Positions 16,950-23,112 of a stretch of DNA of 23,545 nucleotides are shown in pieces. Source of the DNA: a virus. Both the position numbers and the translations under genes were made by a program. The stretch covers positions 1 to 23,545 of IMG/VR virus record IMGVR_UViG_3300023175_000198. The stretch is one strand, 5' to 3'. The notes beneath the pieces were generated by a model. That model did no database searches, was not told where the DNA came from, and worked only from the letters and a program-made list of their open reading frames with translations. Position 1 is the stretch's first letter. Every line of letters starts with the position of its first letter.

Positions 16950-16954
16950 GAGGT
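16948..16954 (+). promoter_or_regulatory. Strong ribosome binding site of the tail tube gene
   Basis: AGGAGGT overlaps the stop codon of gene 18 and is five bases from the gene 19 ATG. It is the best Shine-Dalgarno match in the window, fitting the high copy number of tube subunits. Confidence 0.7.
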
Positions 16955-16959
16955 AGAAA

Positions 16960-17487
16960 ATGGCAGTATTAGGCGTAGATGATTTTAAATCAAAGCTAAG
17001 AGGTGGAGGCGCTCGCCCCAATCTCTTCAAAGCTACAATAAACTTTCCTGGCTATGCTAATGGAGACCCAGAACTGACATCGTTTCTTTGCGAAACTGCT
17101 CAGTTGCCTGGATCGACATTAGGTCAAATTATCGTACCATTCCGTGGTCGACAGTTAAAAATGGCCGGAGATAGAACCTTCGATGTGTGGACAGTCACAA
17201 TTATCAATGACACTGATTTTGCTATCAGAAATGCAATGGAAAGATGGATGAACGGTATGAATGCACATAGTGCAAATACTGGTCTTACAACTCCAGTAGC
17301 ATATGAAGCAGATCTATTTGTTGAACAGCTCGATAGGTCAGGCGATACACTTAAGAAGTATACCTTTAGAGGATCATATCCACAAGATATGTCACCTATA
17401 GATCTTAATTATGCAACTAATGATGAGATCGAAAGGTTCACTGTAACGTTTGCTTATCAGTACTACGATACAGATACCACTACTTAA
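16960..17487 (+). CDS. 19: Tail tube protein gp19
   Basis: A 175-residue tail tube monomer (T4 gp19 is 163). Family signatures are 'ARPNLFKATINFPGYANGDP', 'SFLCETAQLPGSTLGQIIVP', 'FRGRQLKMAGDRTFDVWTVT' and 'AIRNAMERWMNGMNAH', followed by 'YTFRGSYPQDMSPIDLNYAT' and 'FTVTFAYQYYD'. It assembles as stacked hexameric rings inside the sheath and is the channel for DNA. It has the strongest ribosome site of the region and is directly downstream of gene 18. Confidence 0.95.
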   Translation: MAVLGVDDFKSKLRGGGARPNLFKATINFPGYANGDPELTSFLCETAQLPGSTLGQIIVPFRGRQLKMAGDRTFDVWTVTIINDTDFAIRNAMERWMNGMNAHSANTGLTTPVAYEADLFVEQLDRSGDTLKKYTFRGSYPQDMSPIDLNYATNDEIERFTVTFAYQYYDTDTTT

Positions 17488-17492
17488 GGCAA

Positions 17493-17500
17493 TATAAATA
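17493..17500 (+). promoter_or_regulatory. T4-type late promoter for the portal/prohead genes
   Basis: A perfect TATAAATA followed by GTA lies five bases after the gene 19 stop. By T4 spacing the start falls near 17506, inside the left arm of the adjoining stem-loop. Confidence 0.7.
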
Positions 17501-17502
17501 GT

Positions 17503-17522
17503 AGGAGGGCTGCGGTCCTCCT
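17503..17522 (+). other. Stem-loop with UGCG tetraloop between genes 19 and 20
   Basis: AGGAGGGC (17503-17510) pairs with GTCCTCCT (17515-17522) around loop TGCG. This gives an eight-pair stem with one G-U and a C(UGCG)G closure, a member of the stable UNCG tetraloop family. It resembles the terminator hairpin at 22933 but is followed by TACTATAAAGG and not by a run of Ts, so it may be a weak terminator, an RNase barrier or a processing site. The stem also hides an AGGAGG that could act as a ribosome site. The real site for gene 20 is AAGGA at 17530-17534. Confidence 0.6.
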
Positions 17523-17541
17523 TACTATAAAGGAATTCTAA

Positions 17542-19041
17542 ATGGCAGAAAACTCAATTAAATTATTTGGTTTTGAAATAACGAGGACAAAGGATAAAAA
17601 GGCGCTTGCTTCGCCTGTTCCGCCACGAGACGATGATGGTGCCGGTTATGTCACTTCGACATCAGCTGGAGCACATTATGGTCATTATATCAATATGGAC
17701 GGAGATGATTCTAAAGATAATGCTCAGCTTATACTTAAGTATAGAGGAAGTGCTATGCACCCTGAAGCTGATGCTGCTATTGAAGATATCGTAAATGAGT
17801 CCATAACAGCAAATGAATTAAAACCAGCAGTTACAATAAATTTAGACAATATACCAGTAAGTGATTCTATTAAAAAACAAATCACTGAAGAATTTGACAA
17901 TGTATATAACATGTTAAATTTTAAAGAACTCGGTCATGATATCTTTAGAAGATGGTATATTGATGGAAGATTATATCATCATTTAGTTGTTGACGAAAGT
18001 AACTTATCAGCAGGCATACAAGAAGTAAGATACATTGATGCTGCAAAGATGAGAAAAGTAAAACAAGTAAAGAGTAAAAAAGATCCAGTAACTGGTGCTA
18101 AACTTGTTGAAAAGGTAGATGAATTTTATATATTCCAAGAAAAACCAGGTTCACAAAATGCTGGTGTAAAAATGACATTAGACTCAGTAAGTTACATTAC
18201 TTCTGGTCTTTTAGATGAGAATAGAAAGAAAGTCGTTTCGTATTTACACAAAGCTTTAAAACCTATTACACAATTAAGAATGATGGAAGATTCTCTTGTA
18301 ATCTACAGATTAGCAAGAGCTCCAGAAAGAAGAATGTTTTATATTGACGTAGGTAACTTACCAAGAGGTAAGGCTGAGCAATATATGAAAGATATAATGT
18401 CAAAGTATCGTAACAAGTTAGTTTATGATGCTAAAACTGGTGAAATACGAGATGATCGAAAACACATGTCAATGCTTGAAGATTTTTGGCTACCAAGGAG
18501 AGAGGGTGGAAGAGGCACTGAAATCTCAACTTTACCGGGCGGTGAAAACTTAGGACAAATTGAAGACATTATATATTTTCAGAAAAGATTATATAGATCT
18601 TTGAATGTACCTATGAACAGGCTTGAACAAGAACAGCAGTTCTCATTAGGCAGAGCTACTGAAATAAGTAGAGATGAGTTAAAATTTCAGAAGTTTATTG
18701 ATCGTTTAAGAAATAGATTTTCTCATTTATTCTATGATATCTTAAAAAAGCAGTTAATGTTGAAAAACATTATTACTGAAGATGATTGGAATACTTGGAA
18801 AAATAAATTAACAGTTGAATACTCTCGTGATAATCACTTTTCAGAATTAAAAGAAGCTGAGCTTTTAAGAGAAAAGATACAAAGTTTAGATCAAGTATCT
18901 CAATACGTTGGAGAATATTTTTCTAAACAGTGGGTACAAAAGAATATTCTTCTAATGGACGATGAACAAATTAAAAATATGGAAAAAGAGATTGCAGCCT
19001 CACAAGCGCAAGAACCAGACGATGACCAAGGAGTAGTATAA
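17542..19041 (+). CDS. 20: Portal vertex protein gp20
   Basis: A 499-residue portal protein (T4 gp20 is 524), the dodecameric ring that nucleates the prohead and through which gp17 packages DNA. Recognisable parts are 'HPEADAAIEDIVNESI' (75-90), 'FRRWYIDGRLYHHLVVDE', 'LHKALKPITQLRMMEDSLVI', 'RAPERRMFYIDVGNLPRGKA', 'YDAKTGEIRDDRKHMSMLED' and 'LPRREGGRGTEISTLPGGEN'. 'FQKRLYRSLNVPMNRLEQEQ' continues the match. It ends in an acidic Gln/Asp tail. The stop overlaps the next start as TAATG. Confidence 0.95.
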   Translation: MAENSIKLFGFEITRTKDKKALASPVPPRDDDGAGYVTSTSAGAHYGHYINMDGDDSKDNAQLILKYRGSAMHPEADAAIEDIVNESITANELKPAVTINLDNIPVSDSIKKQITEEFDNVYNMLNFKELGHDIFRRWYIDGRLYHHLVVDESNLSAGIQEVRYIDAAKMRKVKQVKSKKDPVTGAKLVEKVDEFYIFQEKPGSQNAGVKMTLDSVSYITSGLLDENRKKVVSYLHKALKPITQLRMMEDSLVIYRLARAPERRMFYIDVGNLPRGKAEQYMKDIMSKYRNKLVYDAKTGEIRDDRKHMSMLEDFWLPRREGGRGTEISTLPGGENLGQIEDIIYFQKRLYRSLNVPMNRLEQEQQFSLGRATEISRDELKFQKFIDRLRNRFSHLFYDILKKQLMLKNIITEDDWNTWKNKLTVEYSRDNHFSELKEAELLREKIQSLDQVSQYVGEYFSKQWVQKNILLMDDEQIKNMEKEIAASQAQEPDDDQGVV

Positions 19042-19361
19042 TGGATAATGTCGAAAACGTGGAAAATGCAGAGAATGAAACAAATCCAATTCAGGATTTA
19101 ATTAAAGCTTCTCTAGACAAAGATTACAATAATGCGAATAAGATATTCGGTGAAGTCATGACAATTAAAATGTCTGATCTTCTTGACCAAGAAAAAGTTA
19201 AGATGGCTGATCAAGTATATAATGGTGCTGAAGAAGAGCCAGAAGAAGATCCGGATTTAAATGATGAAGAAGAAACTGAAGAAATAGAAGACGAAGCTGA
19301 AGAAGAGGCTGAAGAAGAAATAGAAGCTGAAGCTGAATCCGAAGAAGAAGAAACAGTGTAA
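19041..19361 (+). CDS. 67: Prohead core protein gp67
   Basis: A 106-residue, very acidic protein directly after the portal gene, as in T4. The first half aligns by eye with T4 gp67: 'QDLIKASLDKDYNNANKIFG' followed by 'MSDLLDQEKVKMADQVYNG' and 'EEEPEEDPD', against T4's LIEAI...ARKLFAEAM...IKEEK...EGEEPEDED. The second half is almost all Glu/Asp/Ala and is longer than in T4 (80 residues). gp67 is a component of the scaffold core and influences head length; in T4 it is cut up by gp21. Translation is probably coupled to gene 20 by the one-base overlap. Confidence 0.85.
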   Translation: MDNVENVENAENETNPIQDLIKASLDKDYNNANKIFGEVMTIKMSDLLDQEKVKMADQVYNGAEEEPEEDPDLNDEEETEEIEDEAEEEAEEEIEAEAESEEEETV

Positions 19362-19372
19362 ATCATAAAAAG

Positions 19373-19380
19373 TATAAATA
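19373..19380 (+). promoter_or_regulatory. Late promoter almost touching the gene 68-like start
   Basis: A perfect TATAAATA with only eight bases to the following ATG. With T4 spacing the start would be near 19386, which leaves a three-base leader and no Shine-Dalgarno sequence. Confidence 0.6.
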
Positions 19381-19388
19381 TAGTTAAC

Positions 19389-19601
19389 ATGAAAACTTTT
19401 TCACAATTAAGAGAATTAACAGGGCGTAAACCGATTGGTAAAGCTGTCTTCGATAAGAAGATTAATCGTATTCCTGTTAAGATACATAAAGAAAAAAATA
19501 TGTTTGTTGTTTATATTGATGGTGATAGATTAGACGCTTATAAATCGCAAGCAGAAGCTGAAAAGTCTGCTAAAGAATTTATGAAACAATACAAAGGATA
19601 A
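19389..19601 (+). CDS. 68: Small basic prohead core protein, gp68-like by position
   Basis: A 70-residue, lysine-rich protein between the gp67 homologue and the protease, the slot of T4 gene 68 (141 residues). It starts MKTFSQLRELTGRKPIGKAV. A beta-hairpin (IPVKIHKEKNMFVVYIDGDR) is followed by a C-terminal helix 'DAYKSQAEAEKSAKEFMKQY'. I recall similar 'FVVYIDG-LD-Y-S...AEK..KEF' proteins annotated as prohead core in marine T4-like phages, but I see no direct match to T4 gp68, so the symbol rests on gene order. The next in-frame ATG is too late to be a start. No ribosome site precedes the ATG, which fits the close promoter. Confidence 0.6.
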   Translation: MKTFSQLRELTGRKPIGKAVFDKKINRIPVKIHKEKNMFVVYIDGDRLDAYKSQAEAEKSAKEFMKQYKG

Positions 19602-19605
19602 AGTA

Positions 19606-19851
19606 ATGGAAATTAGACCTTTAGCTGCCAAAGTCACTGCAAATGGTGTCGGAGCCAAAACAACTGTTGGTGGAGCTCAAACTGTTTATGTTTGCGCAAC
19701 TGCAGATGATTTAATTACTAATGTTACAACAGGTGGTACAATACAAGTACACGAAAACCAATCTTTAGTAATACGAAAAGAGACAGGTGATGAAATACAC
19801 GCCGGCACTGCAACAACGCATTTTACAAAAATAGCGTATCCAAGAGGTTAA
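19606..19851 (+). CDS. Small beta-rich protein of unknown function between genes 68 and 21
   Basis: An 81-residue protein beginning MEIRPLAAKVTANGVGAKTT. It has alternating beta-strand character throughout (AQTVYVCATADDLITNV, 'GTIQVHENQSLVIRKETGD') and ends 'TTHFTKIAYPRG'. The pattern of a small strand-rich unit with 'VHENQSLVIRK' and a terminal 'TKIAY' resembles small proteins seen in other marine T4-like phages, whose function I do not know. T4 has no gene here. A RBS is weak (AAAGGATAAAG upstream). It is followed within one base by gene 21. A capsid decoration or core role would suit the location but is not shown. Confidence 0.7.
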   Translation: MEIRPLAAKVTANGVGAKTTVGGAQTVYVCATADDLITNVTTGGTIQVHENQSLVIRKETGDEIHAGTATTHFTKIAYPRG

Positions 19852-19852
19852 T

Positions 19853-20512
19853 ATGAAATTAATATCAGAATTTGTAGAAAACGATATTGAATTCTTAATT
19901 ACCGAAGATAAGAAAACTGGTAAAAAGAATTATGGTATTCAAGGAATCTTTGCACAAGCAGAGACTAAGAATCGAAACGGTCGTATATATCCAATGCCAG
20001 TAATGGAAAAAGCACTAGGTAAATATAATAATGACCAAGTGTCAAAAGGAAGAGCAGTTGGAGAACTGAATCATCCTGAAGGTCCGACCGTTAATTTAGA
20101 TAAAGTTTCTCACAAGATTAATGAACTCAAATTTGAGGGAAATAATATTGTGGGCAAAGCATCGATACTGAACACCCCTATGGGAGAAGTTGTTAAAGGC
20201 TTACTCGATGGCGGAGTTACTTTCGGTGTATCGACTCGTGGTATGGGAAGTTTGAGCCAGCGTAATAACGCAATGGTCGTCAATGACGATTATATTCTTA
20301 ACGCGGTAGACATCGTGCAAGATCCATCCGCACCTAGCGCTTTCGTTAATGGGATAATGGAAGGTGTTGAATGGGTTTGGAATAACGGTATTATAGAAGC
20401 ACAAACAATTGAAAGAATGGAGACTGAAATTAAAAAAGCTCCACGCGCTGATCTCTATGAGACACAAGTTCGTGAGTTCAAAAATTTCCTCTCGTTATTA
20501 AAATCAAAATAA
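19853..20512 (+). CDS. 21: Prohead core protease gp21
   Basis: A 219-residue maturation protease (T4 gp21 is 212; peptidase family S80 with a herpes-protease-like fold). 'NRNGRIYPMPVMEKAL' (40-55) and 'VGELNHPEGPTVNLDKVSHK' carry the likely catalytic His74. 'GVTFGVSTRGMGS' carries the likely nucleophile Ser127. 'NAVDIVQDPSAP' (D153, D157) is the conserved third block. It cuts core proteins and the N-terminus of the capsid protein after [LI]-x-E. Its C-terminal helix 'RADLYETQVREFKNFLSLLK' is probably part of core incorporation. The start is one base after the preceding stop; AGAGG upstream is the ribosome site. Confidence 0.93.
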   Translation: MKLISEFVENDIEFLITEDKKTGKKNYGIQGIFAQAETKNRNGRIYPMPVMEKALGKYNNDQVSKGRAVGELNHPEGPTVNLDKVSHKINELKFEGNNIVGKASILNTPMGEVVKGLLDGGVTFGVSTRGMGSLSQRNNAMVVNDDYILNAVDIVQDPSAPSAFVNGIMEGVEWVWNNGIIEAQTIERMETEIKKAPRADLYETQVREFKNFLSLLKSK

Positions 20513-20522
20513 GGAGTCTAAA

Positions 20523-21578
20523 ATGACTGATAAAATCGAAAATCAGGACGTGGAACTCCAAGAAGACGATGAGGAAATCTTGGAAGCTCAAGCACACGAT
20601 CCTAAGAATGCTGAAGCTCAGTCAGTTGCTTCTATTGACAAAGCAGGTGATGCTACTGGAACCGCTCCAAAGCGTAAAGGTGACAACACTAAGAAAGATC
20701 CAATGCCAAAGACTAAAGCAGGAATGATTGCTGCTATGGTTGGCAAAATGCAAGGTATGAAAAAAGAAGCTTTAATGGCTATGTACAATGGTACAGATCC
20801 AGAAGCTTTTGATGGAGAACAAATTGCTGAAGAGGAAATCAAAGATCAAGTTAAAGTCGAAGTTGACTTTAAAGATGATTTAGGTGCACTTGTCAATGAG
20901 GAAGCTACACTGTCTGATGAATTCAAGCAGAAAGCAGAAACTATCTTCGAAGCTGCAATTAATGCAAAAGTAAATGCAGAGATTGACAGATTAGAAGAGA
21001 AGTATAACGAGGAGCTTTCAGAAGAAATCGAAAGCACCAAAAAGGACCTTGTAGAGAAAGTAGACAGCTATCTTAACTACGTAGTTGAAGGCTGGATGGA
21101 AGACAACAAGTTAGCAATCCAAAATGGTTTAAGAACTGAAATTGCTGAAGATTTTATGAATAAGTTAAAAGACCTATTTGTTGAGTCTCACATTGAAGTG
21201 CCAGAAGATAAAGTTGATCTTGTTGACGAACTCGCAGATAACGTTGAGGAACTTGAGGCTAAACTCAATGAATCAACCGAAAGGTCAATTCAAATGGCTG
21301 AAGAGTTAGAGACATATAAGAGGGAGTCTATCATTAGAGAGGCAACCAAAGATTTGGCTGAAACTCAAGTCGAAAAGCTAAAGTCATTAGCAGAAAACGT
21401 AGATTTTGACGACGAAGAAACTTTTGCAAAGAAAGTTGCTCAGTTAAAAGAATCTTACTTCGCTAAGACTGCAAAAACCCAGGAAGAAATCATTGAAGAT
21501 GATGACGCTCCAATAGTAGAGTCAACAGGTTCAATGGATTCTTATCTTAAAGCAATAAAGAAAACTGCAAGTAAATAG
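20523..21578 (+). CDS. 22: Prohead scaffold (core) protein gp22
   Basis: A 351-residue, highly acidic, helix-rich protein between protease and capsid genes, as in T4, where gp22 (269 residues) is the main internal scaffold. Visible features are an acidic N-terminus, a basic disordered linker (TAPKRKGDNTKKDPMPKTKA), a helical middle with 'SDEFKQKAETIFEAAINAKV' and 'YLNYVVEGWMEDNKLAIQNG', and a coiled coil around 225-275 (VDELADNVEELEAKLNES). The C-terminus 'GSMDSYLKAIKKTASK' is basic. Several [LI]-x-E sites (LQE, ILE, IVE) could be cut by gp21. The extra ~80 residues compared with T4 are mostly N-terminal. RBS AAGGAG at 20511-20516 overlaps the gene 21 stop. Confidence 0.92.
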   Translation: MTDKIENQDVELQEDDEEILEAQAHDPKNAEAQSVASIDKAGDATGTAPKRKGDNTKKDPMPKTKAGMIAAMVGKMQGMKKEALMAMYNGTDPEAFDGEQIAEEEIKDQVKVEVDFKDDLGALVNEEATLSDEFKQKAETIFEAAINAKVNAEIDRLEEKYNEELSEEIESTKKDLVEKVDSYLNYVVEGWMEDNKLAIQNGLRTEIAEDFMNKLKDLFVESHIEVPEDKVDLVDELADNVEELEAKLNESTERSIQMAEELETYKRESIIREATKDLAETQVEKLKSLAENVDFDDEETFAKKVAQLKESYFAKTAKTQEEIIEDDDAPIVESTGSMDSYLKAIKKTASK

Positions 21579-21591
21579 GGAGTCCTAAAAA

Positions 21592-22908
21592 ATGACAGTA
21601 TCATACGATAGATTGATTGAGAAATGGGCACCAGTGCTGAACGAAGAGTCAGTTGGTACTATCTCAGATCATCATAAAAAAGCCGTAACTGCTGCAGTAC
21701 TTGAGAATCAGGAAATCGCTCTTAGAGAAGAAGGTCTGATTGCTGAAGCTGCTCCAGGAAACGCAACATCATCAGTAGCAAACTGGAATCCAGTATTAAT
21801 TGCACTCGTAAGACGTGCTATGCCAAACTTAATGGCATATGACATCTGTGGTGTGCAGCCAATGTCTGGTCCAACAGGTTTAATCTTCGCCATGAAGTCA
21901 AGATATGGCGGTGGTTCTACATCAAATAGAGAAGCATTATTCAACGAAGCTGAGACTCAGTTTTCTGGTGACAGTGCTGGTACTCACGACTCTGATAACG
22001 CTTCAGGTCTTAACGTTACTAACTTAGATTCAGACTCAACTGCTGATGACGCAAGACTAACTGCATTAGCTGCAGGCGGTATGTCAACAGCCGAAGCTGA
22101 AGCTCATGGTTCTACCGGAGAGACTTCATTCAGAGAAATGGGTTTCACTATTGAAAAAGCAACTGTGACTGCTAAGTCAAGAGCTCTTAAAGCTGAATAC
22201 AGCTTAGAATTAGCTCAAGACCTTAAAGCAATTCATGGTCTTGACGCTGAGACAGAATTGGCAAACATCTTGTCAACAGAAATCTTAGCTGAAATCAATA
22301 GAGAAGTTATTAGAACTATTAACTCTCAAGCTAAAACTGGTGCTTTACAAACTAACACAGCTGTTAACGGTATCTTCAACGTACAGACAGATGCAGACGG
22401 CAGATGGTCAGTTGAGAAGTTCAAAGGTTTGATTCTTCAAATCGAAAGAGAGTCAAACATCATTGCAAAAGAGACACGTAGAGGTAAAGGAAACTTTATC
22501 GTATGTTCATCTGATGTAGCATCTGCATTAGCTGCAGCTGGTATGATGGATTACACACCTGCAATGTCAACTAACTTAAATGTTGATGACACAGGTAATA
22601 CCTTTGCCGGTATTATAAACGGTAGAACAAAAGTGTACATCGACCCGTATGCAAATACAGACTATTGTACAGTAGGTTATAAGGGTACTAACCCATATGA
22701 TGCTGGTCTTTTCTACTGCCCATACGTTCCATTAACAATGGTACGTGCAGTTGGTGAGGACACATTCCAGCCAAAAATTGGTTTTAAAACCAGATATGGA
22801 ATGGCATCAAACCCATTCGTAGGTGCAACACCTGCTGATGGCTTAGCCGCTGTTAAGACTAACCAGTACTACAGAATATTCAGAGTTGACAATATTCTAG
22901 GTGCTTAA
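21592..22908 (+). CDS. 23: Major capsid protein gp23
   Basis: A 438-residue HK97-fold capsid protein of the T4 gp23 family (T4 521). Family blocks are 'WNPVLIALVRRAMPNLMAYD', 'CGVQPMSGPTGLIFAMKSRY', 'EMGFTIEKATVTAKSRALKA', 'YSLELAQDLKAIHGLDAETE', 'LANILSTEILAEINREVIRT' and the C-terminal 'FQPKIGFKTRYGMASNPF'. The N-terminal propeptide likely ends at I50-A-E52, an [LI]-x-E gp21 site just before AAPGN, giving a mature start near A53. Compared with neighbours, the gene uses more C-ending codons (AAC, TTC, GAC), as expected for the most abundant virion protein. RBS AGGGAG is at 21577-21582. Vertex gene 24 is not found downstream. Confidence 0.97.
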   Translation: MTVSYDRLIEKWAPVLNEESVGTISDHHKKAVTAAVLENQEIALREEGLIAEAAPGNATSSVANWNPVLIALVRRAMPNLMAYDICGVQPMSGPTGLIFAMKSRYGGGSTSNREALFNEAETQFSGDSAGTHDSDNASGLNVTNLDSDSTADDARLTALAAGGMSTAEAEAHGSTGETSFREMGFTIEKATVTAKSRALKAEYSLELAQDLKAIHGLDAETELANILSTEILAEINREVIRTINSQAKTGALQTNTAVNGIFNVQTDADGRWSVEKFKGLILQIERESNIIAKETRRGKGNFIVCSSDVASALAAAGMMDYTPAMSTNLNVDDTGNTFAGIINGRTKVYIDPYANTDYCTVGYKGTNPYDAGLFYCPYVPLTMVRAVGEDTFQPKIGFKTRYGMASNPFVGATPADGLAAVKTNQYYRIFRVDNILGA

Positions 22909-22932
22909 GTCTTAGTACTTATATTGAAGGAA

Positions 22933-22957
22933 GGGGAGCTACGGCTCCTCTTTTTTT
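22933..22957 (+). terminator. Intrinsic terminator after the major capsid gene
   Basis: GGGGAGC (22933-22939) pairs with GCTCCTC (22944-22950), including one G-U pair, around the loop TACG. The C(UACG)G closure belongs to the very stable UNCG family. The stem is extended by two A-T pairs into a run of seven Ts (22951-22957). This is a textbook rho-independent terminator, 25 bases after the gene 23 stop. Confidence 0.9.
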
Positions 22958-22958
22958 G

Positions 22959-22966
22959 TATAAATA
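22959..22966 (+). promoter_or_regulatory. Late promoter directly after the terminator, five bases before an ATG
   Basis: A perfect TATAAATA starts two bases after the T run of the terminator. T4 late-promoter spacing puts +1 at about 22972, which is the A of the next ATG, so the message would be leaderless. There is no Shine-Dalgarno sequence in the gap. Confidence 0.65.
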
Positions 22967-22971
22967 ACAGT

Positions 22972-23112
22972 ATGGAATTATTCTTAATAACATTGTTTGT
23001 ATTCATGTCATTCACAGCTTCAAGTTTGTCACTAGCAGCTATGCTTAATAGACCAATAAAAGGAAGTTGTGGTGGAATAAATTGTAGGTGTAAAGATGGC
23101 ACTAACGAATAA
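22972..23112 (+). CDS. Tiny membrane protein with NqrM-like Cys motif
   Basis: A 46-residue protein. Residues 1-24 form one hydrophobic membrane segment (ELFLITLFVFMSFTASSLSL). The short tail is 'RPIKGSCGGINCRCKDG' with Cys33, Cys38 and Cys40. The 'KGSCGG' block after a single membrane helix, followed by C-x-C, is the hallmark of NqrM (DUF539), the factor that helps supply iron to the Na+-translocating NADH:quinone reductase. Typical NqrM has about 11 residues between the first Cys and C-x-C; here there are four, and the tail is shorter. The reading frame continues upstream through the terminator to a TTG at 22924, but the ATG at 22972 fits the promoter. It overlaps gene 3 by 17 bases. Being expressed is supported by its own promoter; activity in Nqr assembly is inference. 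Confidence 0.6.
   Translation: MELFLITLFVFMSFTASSLSLAAMLNRPIKGSCGGINCRCKDGTNE

Noticed and set aside
22924-22971. Upstream extension of the NqrM-like gene to a TTG at 22924
   Set aside because: It would translate through the terminator hairpin and lie upstream of the late promoter; the ATG at 22972 fits the membrane helix and the promoter.
22905-23102. 65-codon antisense open frame across the terminator and NqrM-like gene
   Set aside because: It would cross the terminator, has no domain, and overlaps a better supported forward gene.
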